Shown here: positions 46,424 through 55,721 of the stretch, in pieces
Numbering within the stretch: position 1 is the first letter of the stretch
Layout: each line of letters starts with the position of its first letter
Origin: Speluncibacter jeojiensis
Lineage (GTDB): Bacteria; Actinomycetota; Actinomycetes; Mycobacteriales; Mycobacteriaceae
Length of the DNA stretch: 64,000 nt
Reading direction: 5' to 3'
Assembly: GCF_029589495.1 (NCBI RefSeq)
Contig: NZ_JAAIVF010000005.1
Location: forward strand, 124,001-188,000
Notes under the pieces: generated by a model
Database searches by the model: none
Told to the model about the DNA's origin: nothing
The model's input: only the letters and a program-made list of their open reading frames with translations
Made by a program: the position numbers and the translations under genes

Positions 46424-47371
46424 TCAGGAAGCGGCTTCGCGGCGGGCGGCCTCGCGGGCCAGCATCCGGTCGCGCTGCTCCTCGAACTTGACCGCCTTGC
46501 CCTCGAGGTCGGTGAGGAAGGCGTCGAGCTCCTCGCGCAGGTTCTCGCCCTCCGCGCCGAAGTCGGTCCGCTCGAAGATCTTCCACTGGCGCAGCACCGG
46601 GCGGATCACCTCGTCGAGGTGGTTGCGCACGTCGTAGATGCCGGCCTTGGCGATCAGCATCGCGTTGCGGCGAAAGTTCGGCATCCCGGCGCCCGGCATC
46701 TGGAACACCTTGAGGATGTCGAGGATGGCGCGCAGCGTCTGGTCCGGGGAGGCGTCGAGGGCGGCGGCGCACAGGTTGCGGTAGAAGATCATGTGCAGGT
46801 TCTCGTCGGCCGCGACGCGCTGGAGCATGCGGTCGGCGATCGGGTCGCCGCAGGCCTTGCCGGTGTTGCGGTGGCTGACCCGGGTTGCGAGCTCCTGGAA
46901 GGTCACGTAGGAGACCGAGTGGAGCAGGCCCTTGTCGGCATTCGGGTTGAAGCCGGTGGTCATGTGCTCCATGCGGGCCTGCTCGAGCGCGACCGGGTCG
47001 ACGCCGCGGGTGACGACCAGGTAGTCGCGCATGACGATGCCGTGCCGGTTCTCCTCGGCGGTCCACCGGCCGACCCAGGTGCCCCACGGGCCGTCCAGCG
47101 AGAAGTTCTCGGCGATCTCACGGTGATACGAGGGCAGGTTGTCCTCGGTGAGCAGGTTCGTGATCATCGCGGCCTTGGCGGTGTCGTCCAGGCGCGACTG
47201 CTCCGGATCCCAGTCCTCGCCGCCCATGGCGGCGAAGTTGCGGCCCTCGTCCCACGGCACGTAGTCGTGCGGATGCCAGTCCTTGGTCATCGACAGGTGA
47301 CGATTGAGATTGTCCTCGACTACGGGCTGCAGCTCGTGCAGCAGCTCGAGCTGGGTCATCTCACGCGCCAT
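46424..47371 (-). CDS. desA1: Acyl-[acyl-carrier-protein] desaturase, DesA1 type
   Basis: The 315-residue soluble di-iron enzyme has both metal motifs of acyl-ACP desaturases, EENRHG and DENLHM. In mycobacteria DesA1 introduces a double bond into meromycolic acid precursors on the carrier protein and is essential. Position after dus matches Rv0824c. GGAGG precedes the ATG at 47371. The promoter region carries overlapping palindromes on the -10, consistent with repression by a TetR regulator such as MadR, which controls desA1/desA2 in mycobacteria. Confidence 0.93.
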   Translation of the reverse strand: MAREMTQLELLHELQPVVEDNLNRHLSMTKDWHPHDYVPWDEGRNFAAMGGEDWDPEQSRLDDTAKAAMITNLLTEDNLPSYHREIAENFSLDGPWGTWVGRWTAEENRHGIVMRDYLVVTRGVDPVALEQARMEHMTTGFNPNADKGLLHSVSYVTFQELATRVSHRNTGKACGDPIADRMLQRVAADENLHMIFYRNLCAAALDASPDQTLRAILDILKVFQMPGAGMPNFRRNAMLIAKAGIYDVRNHLDEVIRPVLRQWKIFERTDFGAEGENLREELDAFLTDLEGKAVKFEEQRDRMLAREAARREAAS

Positions 47372-47411
47372 CGGGTGCCTCCAAAATCCGTTCGATCGCT
47401 TGGCGTGTCCA

Positions 47412-47448
47412 AGCCTACGGCACCGTAGGTTCAGGTGTGAACGGTGCC
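47412..47448 (-). promoter_or_regulatory. desA1 promoter with overlapping palindromes
   Basis: On the minus strand TTCACA and TAGGCT (47417-47412) with an 18-base spacer form a good promoter. CCTACGG-CA-CCGTAGG (47414-47429) overlaps the -10. GGCACCGT (47419-47426) and ACGGTGCC (47441-47448) form a second inverted repeat. GTTCA-GGTG-TGAAC (47429-47442) covers the -35 region. Confidence 0.55.
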
Positions 47449-47607
47449 ACATTCGTCACAGGTTGTCAGGTGAATGCCCGGTCGCCGGGTTCGTCCGCGT
47501 GTGTCGGATTTGCGCAACCTGGCGTTACCGGTACAGCTCTTGCCAGGGCCGATGCTACGGCGGAGCGAGGTGGTGGGCCGGGGATTGAGAACCTGCGCGG
47601 ATTCTTT

Positions 47608-47644
47608 GGCACTGTTCACAAAGTGGGGCACGCTCGACAGTGCC
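47608..47644. promoter_or_regulatory. GGCACTGT...ACAGTGCC inverted repeat at the gabD1-like promoter
   Basis: Perfect 8-bp arms at 47608-47615 and 47637-47644. TTGGCA (47606-47611) with CACGCT 17 bases further gives a possible promoter embraced by the repeat. The arm differs by one base from the GGCACCGT arm at desA1. Confidence 0.4.
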
Positions 47645-47673
47645 GACGACGTACGAACGCAAAGGGGACGGCC

Positions 47674-49050
47674 ATGGCGATCGCGACGGTGAACCCGGCG
47701 ACGGGTGCGGTGGAGCGCAGCTTCGACGCGCACACGCCCGGACAGGTCGAGGAGAAGATCGCGGCGGCCTACACGCGATGGCGCAGCTATCGGACCTCCA
47801 CGTTCGCGCAGCGGTCGGCCTGGATGGTCGCGGCCGCCGAACTGCTCGAGTCCGAGGCGGACACGGTGGCCGCCGTCATGACCACCGAGATGGGCAAGAC
47901 ACTCGCGTCGGCGCGGGCCGAGGCGCTCAAGTGCGCGTCGGCGATGCGCTTCTACGCGGACCGCGCCGAGGGTTTGCTGCGCGACGAGCCGGCCGACCCG
48001 TCCACGGTAGGGGCGGTGCGGGCCTACGCGGCGTATCAGCCGCTGGGGGTGGTGCTGGCGGTCATGCCGTGGAACTTCCCGCTGTGGCAGGTGGTGCGGT
48101 TCGCGGCGCCGGCGTTGATGGCCGGCAACGTGGGACTGCTCAAGCACGCGTCGAACGTGCCGCAGACCGCGCTCTACCTCGAGGACCTCTACCGTCGGGC
48201 AGGCTTCCCCGACGGCTGCTTCCAGACGCTGCTGATCTCGTCGAGCGACGTCGAGCGGGTGCTGCGCGACGACCGCGTCGCGGCCGCGACGCTCACCGGC
48301 AGCGAGCCGGCGGGCCGGTCGGTCGCCGCCATCGCCGGTGACGAGGTCAAGCACACGGTCCTGGAGCTGGGCGGGTCCGATCCGTTCGTGGTGATGCCGT
48401 CGGCCGACCTCGCGCGCGCCGTCGAGGTGGCGGTCACCGCGCGGGTGCAGAACAACGGACAGTCGTGTATCGCCGCGAAGCGGTTCATCGTGCACGCCGA
48501 CGTGTACGACGAGTTCGCGCAGCGGTTCGTCGAGGCGATGTCCGCGCTGACGGTGGGCGACCCGATGGATGCGGACACCCAGGTCGGCCCGCTCGCCACC
48601 GAGCAGGGACGCAAAGACGTCGAGGACCTCGTCGCCGATGCGGTAGCCGAGGGCGCGCGGGTGCTCTGCGGCGGCAGCCGGATCGACGGCGCCGGCTGGT
48701 TCTATCCGCCGACCGTGATCGCCGACATCTCCGCGCACATGGAGATGTACGCCGCCGAGGTGTTCGGTCCGGTCGCGTCGCTGTTCCGGGTCGCCGACAT
48801 CGACGAGGCGATCGAGGTCGCCAACGCGACGAGCTTCGGGCTCGGGTCGAACGCCTGGACCGCCGATCCGGGTGAGCAGGCGCGTTTCGTGGCCGATCTG
48901 GAGGCCGGCGCCGTGTTCGTCAATGGCATGACCACCTCGCATCCCGAGTTGCCGTTCGGCGGGATCAAGCGTTCGGGCTACGGCCGCGAGCTCTCGGCGC
49001 ACGGCATCCGCGAGTTCTGCAACATCAAGACGGTGTGGGTGGGGGAGTAG
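47674..49050 (+). CDS. gabD1: Succinate-semialdehyde dehydrogenase (NADP), GabD1-like
   Basis: The 458-residue enzyme has the SPAN of M. tuberculosis GabD1 (about 457 residues). Catalytic cysteine is in NNGQSCIAAKRF, the glutamate in ELGGSDPF, and the cofactor region in VMPWNFPLWQV. It would oxidise succinic semialdehyde or a similar aldehyde to the acid. AAAGGGGACG precedes the ATG at 47674; the longer in-frame ORF upstream has no family match. It stands alone, divergent from desA1. Specificity is inferred from overall resemblance only. Confidence 0.85.
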   Translation: MAIATVNPATGAVERSFDAHTPGQVEEKIAAAYTRWRSYRTSTFAQRSAWMVAAAELLESEADTVAAVMTTEMGKTLASARAEALKCASAMRFYADRAEGLLRDEPADPSTVGAVRAYAAYQPLGVVLAVMPWNFPLWQVVRFAAPALMAGNVGLLKHASNVPQTALYLEDLYRRAGFPDGCFQTLLISSSDVERVLRDDRVAAATLTGSEPAGRSVAAIAGDEVKHTVLELGGSDPFVVMPSADLARAVEVAVTARVQNNGQSCIAAKRFIVHADVYDEFAQRFVEAMSALTVGDPMDADTQVGPLATEQGRKDVEDLVADAVAEGARVLCGGSRIDGAGWFYPPTVIADISAHMEMYAAEVFGPVASLFRVADIDEAIEVANATSFGLGSNAWTADPGEQARFVADLEAGAVFVNGMTTSHPELPFGGIKRSGYGRELSAHGIREFCNIKTVWVGE

Positions 49051-49096
49051 TCCGAGCCCCACGGCGACCGGACCCCGTCGGCCTGGCAGCTGATGC

Positions 49097-49133
49097 GGCG
49101 ACGCCCGGCGGGGGTCACCCGCCGGGCGTCGCC
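49097..49133. terminator. Bidirectional terminator after the gabD1-like and clp genes
   Basis: A perfect 16-bp stem, left arm starting GGCGACGCCC and right arm ending GGGCGTCGCC, with a 5-base loop GGTCA, lies between convergent stops. Confidence 0.85.
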
Positions 49134-49147
49134 GGTGACACGCGGTC

Positions 49148-51658
49148 CTACGCGACCTGCAGCTCCAACTCGTCGCCGCTGACGTCGACCGTCACCCGGC
49201 CGCCCTCGGCCAGCCGGTCGTCCAGCAGCAGATCGGCGATCCGGTCGTCGACCTCACGCTGGATGGTCCGGCGCAGGGGCCTGGCGCCGAACTCGGGCTC
49301 GTGGCCGTGCTCGGCGATCCAGTCCACCGCCTGATCGGTGAACTCGATGTCGATCTGCTTGGCGCTCAACCGTTCCCGGCTGTCGCCCAGCATCAGATCG
49401 GTGATCCGGTGCAGCTGCTCGGCCTCGAGCTTGCGGAAGATCACGATCTCGTCGATCCGGTTGAGGAACTCCGGCCGGAACGATTCACGCAGCCGGCCCA
49501 TCAGTCGGTCCCGTAGCGGCTTCTCGGTCGCCTCCGGGGTGCCGGTGGTGAAGCCGAGACCGCCCGAGTGGGACGAGATGATGTCCGAACCCAGGTTGCT
49601 GGTCATGATCAGCACGGTGTTGGTGAAGTCGACCGTGCGACCCTGGCCGTCGGTCAGGCGCCCGTCGTCGAACACCTGCAGCAGCAGGTTGAACACGTCC
49701 GGGTGCGCCTTCTCCACCTCGTCGAGCAGGATCACCGAGTACGGGTTGCGGCGCACCTGCTCGGTCAGCTGGCCCGCCTCGCCGTAGCCGACGTACCCGG
49801 GAGGGGCGCCGACCAGGCGGCTGACCGTGTGCCGCTCGCCGAACTCGCTCATGTCCAGCCGGACCATCTTCGACTCGTCGCCGAACAGCGCGCCGGCGAG
49901 GGACTTCGCAAGCTCGGTCTTGCCGACGCCCGTCGGGCCGAGGAACAGGAAGCTGCCGACCGGGCGGTCGGGGTCGCCCATCCCGGCCCGGCTGCGCCGG
50001 ACCGCACGTGCGATCGCGCTGACCGCGTCGTCCTGTCCGACCACGCGGCGGTGCAGCTCCTCCTCGAGTCCGCGCAGGCGGTCCTTCTCCTGCCGGGTCA
50101 TCTGCGCGACGGGCACGCCGGTCGCCCGCGCGACCACCTCGGCGATGTCCTCGGCGCTCACCTGTGCGCGCTGCGGCTCGCCCGGCCCGGACAGCCGCGC
50201 CTGTGCGCCGGCGATCTCGTCGCGCAGCCGCGAGGCGCGCTCGTAGTCCTCGTCGGCGACCGCGCGGTCCTTCTCCGCGGTCAGCCGCTCGATGCGCTGC
50301 TGCGGGTCGGAACCCTTGTGCGCCAGCCGCTTGCGAGCGCCGGCCTGGTCGAGCAGGTCGATCGCCTTGTCCGGCAGGAACCGGTCGGCGATGTACCGCG
50401 TGGACAGTTCCACGGCGGCCGTGATCGCCTCGTCGGTGTACTGGACCCGGTGGTGCTCCTCGTACCGGTCCTGCAGGCCGCGCAGGATCTCGATCGCGTC
50501 CTGCGGCGACGGCTCGTCGACGGTCACCGGCTGGAAGCGGCGTTCGAGCGCCGGATCCTTCTCGATGTGCGTGCGGTACTCGTCGAGCGTGGTCGCGCCG
50601 ACCAGGTGCAGTTCGCCGCGGGCCAGCTTCGGCTTGAGCATGTTGCCCGCGTCGACCGCACCCTCGGCGCCGCCGGCCCCGACGATCGTGTGCAGCTCGT
50701 CGAGGAAGACGATGATCTCGTCGCCGTGCGCGGTGATCTCGTCGATCACCTTGTTCAGGCGCTCCTCGAAGTCGCCGCGGTAGCGGGTGCCGGCGAGCAT
50801 GCCCGGCAGGTCCAGCTGGACGACGCGCTTGCCGGCCAGCAGGTCGGGCACGTCCCCGTCGACGATGCGCTGTGCCAGTCCCTCGACGATCGCCGTCTTG
50901 CCGACGCCGGCCTCGCCGACGAGCACCGGGTTGTTCTTGGTGCGGCGGACCAGGATCTCGATGGCCTGCTCGATCTCGTCGGCCCGGCCGATCACCGGGT
51001 CGACCTTGCCGGACCGGGCCCGCTCGGTCAGGTCCTGGCCGTACTTGTCCAGCGTGGGGGTCTGCGAGGCCGCGCCTGCGGACCCCGCCGAACCCGCGCC
51101 CTCGGCCGGGCGTCCCTGTGCCGCCGCACGCAGCGACTCGGGCGTGATCCCGGCCTCGGCCAGCAGTGCACCGGCACTGACGTTCGGGTTCATCACCAGC
51201 GCCACCAGCAGGTGCGCCGGCGAGATCCGGTCCGTCCCGAAGGCGTTCGCGACCTGGCGGGCCTCCACCAGCGTGCGCCGCGAGCTCAGGTCGAGCGCGG
51301 GGCCGGACGTGCGCGAGACCATTTCCGGGTCACCCGCGGGCAGGCGGGTCCGCGCGGACTCGGCCAGCGCGTCCGGGTCGGCGCCCGCGGCCCGCACCAG
51401 CGCGCGGGCGGGGCTGGACTCGGCGGTCAGCGCGCGCAGCAGGTGCAGCGCCCCGACCTCGGGGTGTCCGAGCGTGACGGCGTCCTGGGCGGCCGCGGAC
51501 AGCAGCTTCTTGCTGTCGGGGTCGAGCAGACGGCCGAGGTCGAGTCGGCGCGGCTGCGGGTCGCCGCCACCGGCGAACAGGCGCGCCATGAAGTCGTCGA
51601 ACGGATTGGACCCGGGGCCGTCGGAACCGAACCCGCCGGGGCCGAAGTATGCAGGCAT
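49148..51658 (-). CDS. HSP100 chaperone ATPase, ClpC-type paralogue
   Basis: The 836-residue protein has a Gly/Phe-rich N-terminus, Clp_N repeats, an ATPase D1 with GEAGVGKTA, a short middle region with a UVR motif ([14 protein letters not shown]), and an ATPase D2 with GPTGVGKTE. The long ClpB middle domain is absent. D2 has SGGLGFTTG, where the LGF tripeptide occupies the ClpP-docking loop position. It therefore resembles ClpC more than ClpB. A HAIR-like operator upstream suggests control by HspR. GAGGAGA precedes the ATG. An essential ClpC1 presumably exists elsewhere. Confidence 0.88.
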   Translation of the reverse strand: MPAYFGPGGFGSDGPGSNPFDDFMARLFAGGGDPQPRRLDLGRLLDPDSKKLLSAAAQDAVTLGHPEVGALHLLRALTAESSPARALVRAAGADPDALAESARTRLPAGDPEMVSRTSGPALDLSSRRTLVEARQVANAFGTDRISPAHLLVALVMNPNVSAGALLAEAGITPESLRAAAQGRPAEGAGSAGSAGAASQTPTLDKYGQDLTERARSGKVDPVIGRADEIEQAIEILVRRTKNNPVLVGEAGVGKTAIVEGLAQRIVDGDVPDLLAGKRVVQLDLPGMLAGTRYRGDFEERLNKVIDEITAHGDEIIVFLDELHTIVGAGGAEGAVDAGNMLKPKLARGELHLVGATTLDEYRTHIEKDPALERRFQPVTVDEPSPQDAIEILRGLQDRYEEHHRVQYTDEAITAAVELSTRYIADRFLPDKAIDLLDQAGARKRLAHKGSDPQQRIERLTAEKDRAVADEDYERASRLRDEIAGAQARLSGPGEPQRAQVSAEDIAEVVARATGVPVAQMTRQEKDRLRGLEEELHRRVVGQDDAVSAIARAVRRSRAGMGDPDRPVGSFLFLGPTGVGKTELAKSLAGALFGDESKMVRLDMSEFGERHTVSRLVGAPPGYVGYGEAGQLTEQVRRNPYSVILLDEVEKAHPDVFNLLLQVFDDGRLTDGQGRTVDFTNTVLIMTSNLGSDIISSHSGGLGFTTGTPEATEKPLRDRLMGRLRESFRPEFLNRIDEIVIFRKLEAEQLHRITDLMLGDSRERLSAKQIDIEFTDQAVDWIAEHGHEPEFGARPLRRTIQREVDDRIADLLLDDRLAEGGRVTVDVSGDELELQVA

Positions 51659-51697
51659 GCAATCTCCTCAAACTAGAGCGGGGTGCGCTCAATAAAA

Positions 51698-51718
51698 CTT
51701 GAGCGTGTTCGACTCAAC
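51698..51718. promoter_or_regulatory. HAIR-like HspR operator upstream of the clp gene
   Basis: CTTGAGC-GTGTTCG-ACTCAAC matches the HspR inverted repeat CTTGAGT-N7-ACTCAAG at 12 of 14 arm positions. It lies 40-60 bases upstream of the clp ATG. An extra CTCAA half-site at 51688-51692 makes a second inverted repeat with the TTGAG at 51699. Confidence 0.65.
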
Positions 51719-51806
51719 CAACCGGCGGATCGACGGATTGATTCCCGGCCGTCCCCGATGTGGGGTAGATGAGAGGTGGATCACATCCGATACAGGGAGG
51801 GTGACG

Positions 51807-53507
51807 ATGACGGCGACGACGTCGCGTGACGGTGCGGTGGTGCAGACGCGGGAGGCCATGGCGGCCGAGACCTTCACGGGGGTACTGCTGCGGCGCGCCG
51901 AGGACGACCATCCGGGTCTGCTGTTCGAGGATCGGGCGTGGTCCTGGCGTGAGGTCATCGCCGAATGCGTCGCACGGGCCCACGTGCTCTGCGGTCTGCG
52001 CCGGGACGACGCTCCGCTGCACGTCGGTGTCCTGCTCGAGAACGTGCCCGAGTACCTGTTTCTGATCGGCGGCGCCGCGTTCGCCGGCGCCACACTGGTC
52101 GGGCTCAACTCGACCCGGCGCGGCGACGAACTCGCCGGGGACGCCCGGCGCGCCGACTGCGACCTGATCCTCACCGACCGCGCGGGCCTGCGACTGCTCG
52201 AGGGTGTCGACACCGGGGTCGCCGCCGATCGGGTGCTGCGGGTCGACGATGCGCAGTGGTCGGCCCGGGTCGGTGCCCACCGCGGGGCCGCGCGGCCGGC
52301 GGTTCCGGCGGCCGATGACCCGGCGAGTCTGCTGTTGTTGCTGTTCACCTCCGGGTCGACGGGCGCGCCCAAGGCGGTGCGCTGCACGTCCGGCCGGCTG
52401 GCGATGTTGGCGGCGGCCAACACCTGCGGCTTCACCCCGGACGACGTCACCTACAACGCTATGCCGCTGTTCCACGGCAACGCGATCATGGCCTGCTGGG
52501 CGCCGTCGGTGTATGCCGGTGCCACCCACGCTATGCGCCGCCGTTTCTCCGCGTCCGGGTTCGTGCCCGACATCCGCCGGGTCGGGGCGACGTTCGTGAA
52601 CTACGTCGGGCGCAGCCTCGCCTACATCCTGAGCGTGCCGGAATCCGCCGAGGAGCGGAACACCGCGCTGCGCACCGTGTTCGGCACCGAGGCCGCCGCG
52701 CGTGACCGCGACGAGTTCGCCCGCCGCTTCGGTGTCCGTCCGATCGAGAGCTACGGCTCGAGCGAGGGCGCCATCGTCATCCACCTGACCGAGGACGCCC
52801 CGCCGACCTCGCTCGGGCTGGCGCCGGCCTTCATCGACGCACGGGTGTGGGACGCGAACGGCGCGGAGTGCCCGCCCGCACGGTTCGCCGCCGACGGCCG
52901 GTTGCTGAATCCGGAGGAGGCGATCGGGGAGATCGTCAACGCCACGGGCGCTGCGCTGTTCGAGGGGTACTACGGCGACGACGAGGCCGGGGCGCAGCGG
53001 ATCGAGGGCGCCGCCTACCGGTCCGGCGACCTCGGCTACCGCGACGAGCACGGCTACTTCTACTTCGCCGGCCGGTCCGGGGACCGGTTGCGGGTCGACG
53101 GGGAGAACTTCTCGGCGGCGCCGATCGAACGGATCCTCGCCCGCTTCCCCGGAGTGCTGCTGGTGGCGGTGTTCCCGGTGCCGGATCCGCGCACGGGCGA
53201 CCAGGTGATGGCCGTGGTGCAGATGCAGGACGGCACTCGCTTCGATCCGGGAGCGTTCGGCGAATTCCTCACGGCGCAACCGGACCTCGGCACCAAGTGG
53301 GCGCCACGGTTCGTCCGGGTGGTCGACGCCATCCCGGTGACGGGTACCCGCAAGATCGACAAACCGGCGCTGCGCCGGGCGGGCTGGCAGGAGGGCCGGG
53401 TGCTCCTCCGCGAGGCGAGGCAGCCGGGCTACGCGCCGCTCACCGAAGGCGCCCGGCGGGCGTTGCTCGCCGAGTTCGACAGGTATGGGCGTTCGCCGAC
53501 CGCGTGA
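51807..53507 (+). CDS. Acyl-CoA ligase-like AMP-binding enzyme (FadD17-like)
   Basis: The 566-residue protein has the ATP loop LLFTSGSTGAPKAV, the ESYGSSEG motif, YRSGDLGYRDEHGYFYFAGRSGDRLRVDGENFS, and the C-terminal lysine in TGTRKIDKPALR. It is a fatty-acyl-CoA synthetase-like enzyme of the FadD1/FadD17 branch, known in mycobacteria for long-chain or steroid side-chain acids. AGGGAGG precedes the ATG at 51807. It is divergent from the clp gene and shares its promoter region with the HAIR element, which may be coincidental. Confidence 0.85.
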   Translation: MTATTSRDGAVVQTREAMAAETFTGVLLRRAEDDHPGLLFEDRAWSWREVIAECVARAHVLCGLRRDDAPLHVGVLLENVPEYLFLIGGAAFAGATLVGLNSTRRGDELAGDARRADCDLILTDRAGLRLLEGVDTGVAADRVLRVDDAQWSARVGAHRGAARPAVPAADDPASLLLLLFTSGSTGAPKAVRCTSGRLAMLAAANTCGFTPDDVTYNAMPLFHGNAIMACWAPSVYAGATHAMRRRFSASGFVPDIRRVGATFVNYVGRSLAYILSVPESAEERNTALRTVFGTEAAARDRDEFARRFGVRPIESYGSSEGAIVIHLTEDAPPTSLGLAPAFIDARVWDANGAECPPARFAADGRLLNPEEAIGEIVNATGAALFEGYYGDDEAGAQRIEGAAYRSGDLGYRDEHGYFYFAGRSGDRLRVDGENFSAAPIERILARFPGVLLVAVFPVPDPRTGDQVMAVVQMQDGTRFDPGAFGEFLTAQPDLGTKWAPRFVRVVDAIPVTGTRKIDKPALRRAGWQEGRVLLREARQPGYAPLTEGARRALLAEFDRYGRSPTA

Positions 53508-53514
53508 CGACGGT

Positions 53515-53604
53515 TCAGATCGTCACGGCCAGCGCGGTCGCCCAGTATCTCGCGGCGTCGGGACCGAGGATCGGGACGAGTGCGTTGTAGATCAGATAGG
53601 ACAT
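53515..53604 (-). CDS. Possible 29-residue hydrophobic peptide
   Basis: A 29-codon frame on the minus strand starts at an ATG preceded by GAGAGAGGTCA, a good ribosome-binding site. It encodes a moderately hydrophobic peptide (MSYLIYNALVPILGPDAA, then RYWATALAVTI). It lies downstream of tRNA-Lys on the same strand and converges on the acyl-CoA ligase gene with seven bases between stops. No family is recognised. Confidence 0.4.
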   Translation of the reverse strand: MSYLIYNALVPILGPDAARYWATALAVTI

Positions 53605-53703
53605 GATCGGTGACCTCTCTCGGCTACCGATTCCAGTGTTGCACGCGTGCTGCACGCCGGGGCAGCGCAAGAAAAATGACCAGGCATATCGCCTGGTCAT
53701 CCG

Positions 53704-53779
53704 TGGTGCCCCCTCTCGGGCTCGAACCGAGGACCTGCGGATTAAAAGTCCGTAGCTCTACCAACTGAGCTAAAGGGGC
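53704..53779 (-). tRNA. trnK: tRNA-Lys (anticodon UUU)
   Basis: On the minus strand the gene starts GCCCCTTTAGCTCAGTTGG and folds into a complete cloverleaf with anticodon TTT in CGGACTTTTAATCCG. The T arm is CTCGGTTCGAGCCCGAG and the 3' CCA is encoded. It lies alone between the small peptide ORF and the CorA-like gene. Confidence 0.97.
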
Positions 53780-53897
53780 GTGCGAGCTGAACAATACTTC
53801 GGTCACCCGACCTGCGCGCCGCAGGGTGTCCGGTCCGGCATCATGTCGCCAAGGGTGCGACGCAGCCGTGCCGACGGTGACGGGTGGAGGTGGGACG

Positions 53898-54878
53898 GTG
53901 GCCGAACGTGTCGCCAACCGCAGCAGGGTGTATCGCGACGGAACTCTTGTCGGCGAGGACCTTCCGCTGAGCGAACTGGCCGCGCACCGCGAGCGCGGCG
54001 ACCTGGTGTGGCTGGATCTGGTCATGCCCACCGCCGAGCAGATCGAACGAACGTCGGACGCGCTGGGCATCGACCTTCACCCGCTGGCCATCGAGAATGC
54101 GCTGGCCGCGCACCAGCGGCCGAAGCTGGTCCGCGCCGAGGGGCACAGTTACCTGCATCTCTACCTTGCCGCACCGCTGGACGGCGGCGGGCTCGCGCTC
54201 TCGGCGGTCTCGGCGTTCCTCTCGCCGCAGGTGTTCCTCACCATCGACCCCTCCGGCGGGCTGGATTTCGACGAACTGTCCGAGCGGTGCGACGAGAACC
54301 CCGATCTGTTCTCGCACGGGGTGGCGTTTCTGCTCTACACGCTGCTCGACGCCGTCGTCGACGGCTACTTCACGGTGATCGACGACCTCGACGAGGACGT
54401 GGGCGCGCTCGAGGACGCGCTGTTCGAACCCGATACGCGGCAGAACCAGCTGCAGACCTTCACGGTGCGCAAGAGCCTCTCGCAGCTGGCGCGGGTCGTG
54501 ATGCCGATGCACGAGGTCCTCTCCACCCTGCTGCGGCGCGGGGTCAACGTCGTCGAGGACGAGCTCCTGCCGTACTTCCAGGACGTCTACGACCACGCGC
54601 TGCGGGCCGGGGAGCGCGTCGACGGCCTGCGCGACCTGCTCGGGTCGATCATCGCGACGAACCTTGCGATGCAGGGCAATCGGCTCAACGACATCATGAA
54701 GAAACTCGCCGCCTGGGGTGCGGTCGTCGCCATCCCCACCATGATCACCGGATACTTCGGCCAGAACGTCCCGTTCCCCGGCTTCGGGAATTCGTGGGGT
54801 CTGCTCATCAGCACCGTCGCCATCGTCGCGTTGGCCGGCGCGGCATGGCTCGGATTCCGCAACCGGGACTGGCTGTGA
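53898..54878 (+). CDS. corA: CorA-like Mg2+/Co2+ transporter
   Basis: The 326-residue protein has a large cytoplasmic N-terminal domain and two C-terminal membrane helices. The pore signature normally GMN is GQN here (TGYFGQNVPFPG). Actinobacterial CorA relatives with GQN are known to me, so this is a subfamily feature rather than damage. KKLAAWGAVVAIPTMITGYF is the pore helix. The GTG at 53898 follows GGTGGAGG; an upstream start at 53826 has no ribosome-binding site. Confidence 0.9.
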   Translation: MAERVANRSRVYRDGTLVGEDLPLSELAAHRERGDLVWLDLVMPTAEQIERTSDALGIDLHPLAIENALAAHQRPKLVRAEGHSYLHLYLAAPLDGGGLALSAVSAFLSPQVFLTIDPSGGLDFDELSERCDENPDLFSHGVAFLLYTLLDAVVDGYFTVIDDLDEDVGALEDALFEPDTRQNQLQTFTVRKSLSQLARVVMPMHEVLSTLLRRGVNVVEDELLPYFQDVYDHALRAGERVDGLRDLLGSIIATNLAMQGNRLNDIMKKLAAWGAVVAIPTMITGYFGQNVPFPGFGNSWGLLISTVAIVALAGAAWLGFRNRDWL

Positions 54879-54992
54879 CCGGATTCGATCGACCGAACGA
54901 AAAAGGTCACCACTAGAACGCGTGGCAATTCCGGTTTAGTGTGAGCGCCGCAACACTGAAGGCACTCCACGGACCCGGAAGGTTTTGCCCGC

Positions 54993-55628
54993 ATGGCTCC
55001 TCAACAGGAACGCGCGCGCCGAACGCGCGCTGCGCTCGTGTCCGCGGCGGCGGCCGAGTTCAGTGATCACGGCTACGCGGCGGCATCGCTGAGTGCGATC
55101 CTGCGCAGGTCGGGGGCGACGAAGGGGGCGATGTACTTCCACTTCGAATCGAAGCAGGAATTGGCCAAGGCGGTCCTGGAGACGGCAGCCGACCGGCTGC
55201 TGGAGGTCTCCGCCCGGCTGATCGCCGCGCCCGACGGCAGGGTGGTCGAGACCCTGTACGGCCTCGCCGACGAGATCGCGCAGTTGTATCAGGAGGACGA
55301 CGTGCTGCGCGCCGAGTTCCGGTTGGCGCTCGAGTCGGACCTGCTCGCCGACGTGGGCCTGTTCCCGTGCCGGATGTGGCAGTCGGTCGCCAACGACCTC
55401 GCCGAGCAGGCGCAGCGCGAGGGGCTGATGCGGCCCGGGTTCCGGCCCGAGGGGTTCGCGCGGATGCTGCTCGCGTTGTTCATCGGCCAGCGTTACCTGT
55501 GCGACCACGAATCCGATGTCGCCGGCCTGCGGGAGAACTTCGTCGATTCGCTGGAGACGCTGTTGCGCGCGTACGCCGACGAGAACTGGCTCGACGAACA
55601 CCTGGAAAGCCGGAAAATTATGGCCTGA
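54993..55628 (+). CDS. TetR regulator of the gamma-butyrolactone-receptor (ScbR) type
   Basis: The 211-residue protein has a TetR DNA-binding domain with ARRTRAALVSAAAAEFSDHGY and GATKGAMYFHFESKQELA, the form characteristic of ScbR/ArpA-like receptors. The C-terminal domain includes RMWQSVANDLAEQAQREG, also found in that group. In Streptomyces these proteins sense butyrolactone signals. No butyrolactone synthase (AfsA) is encoded in the window, so the ligand is open. It lies just upstream of a tRNA cluster. Confidence 0.78.
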   Translation: MAPQQERARRTRAALVSAAAAEFSDHGYAAASLSAILRRSGATKGAMYFHFESKQELAKAVLETAADRLLEVSARLIAAPDGRVVETLYGLADEIAQLYQEDDVLRAEFRLALESDLLADVGLFPCRMWQSVANDLAEQAQREGLMRPGFRPEGFARMLLALFIGQRYLCDHESDVAGLRENFVDSLETLLRAYADENWLDEHLESRKIMA

Positions 55629-55703
55629 CCAGGCGATTTGGGTATCTCGTAACTCGTGTCGTAGTCTTTCCTCACTCCCAACGGACAGCCGTTGAGGGTC
55701 CTT

Positions 55704-55719
55704 GCCGGTCCGGACCGGC
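55704..55719. promoter_or_regulatory. 16-bp perfect palindrome before tRNA-Glu
   Basis: GCCGGTCCGGACCGGC, three bases upstream of the tRNA-Glu gene. It could terminate the TetR message or be an operator. Its core GGTCCGGACC resembles the palindromes at 19893-19956. Confidence 0.4.
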
Positions 55720-55721
55720 GA

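Larger units (their letters stand above)
47372..47673. other. 302-bp divergent region between desA1 and the gabD1-like gene
   Basis: No gene is supported here. It holds the desA1 promoter with its palindromes at the left end and the inverted repeat of the dehydrogenase promoter at the right end. The 150 bases between them show nothing I can name. Confidence 0.6.

Noticed and set aside
43671-46637. 988-codon open frame on the plus strand
   Set aside because: Antisense shadow of the LCP and dus genes with low-information sequence.
53898-54878. Loss of the CorA GMN motif as a sign of a broken gene
   Set aside because: The GQN variant is embedded in an otherwise intact pore region and fits an actinobacterial subfamily.
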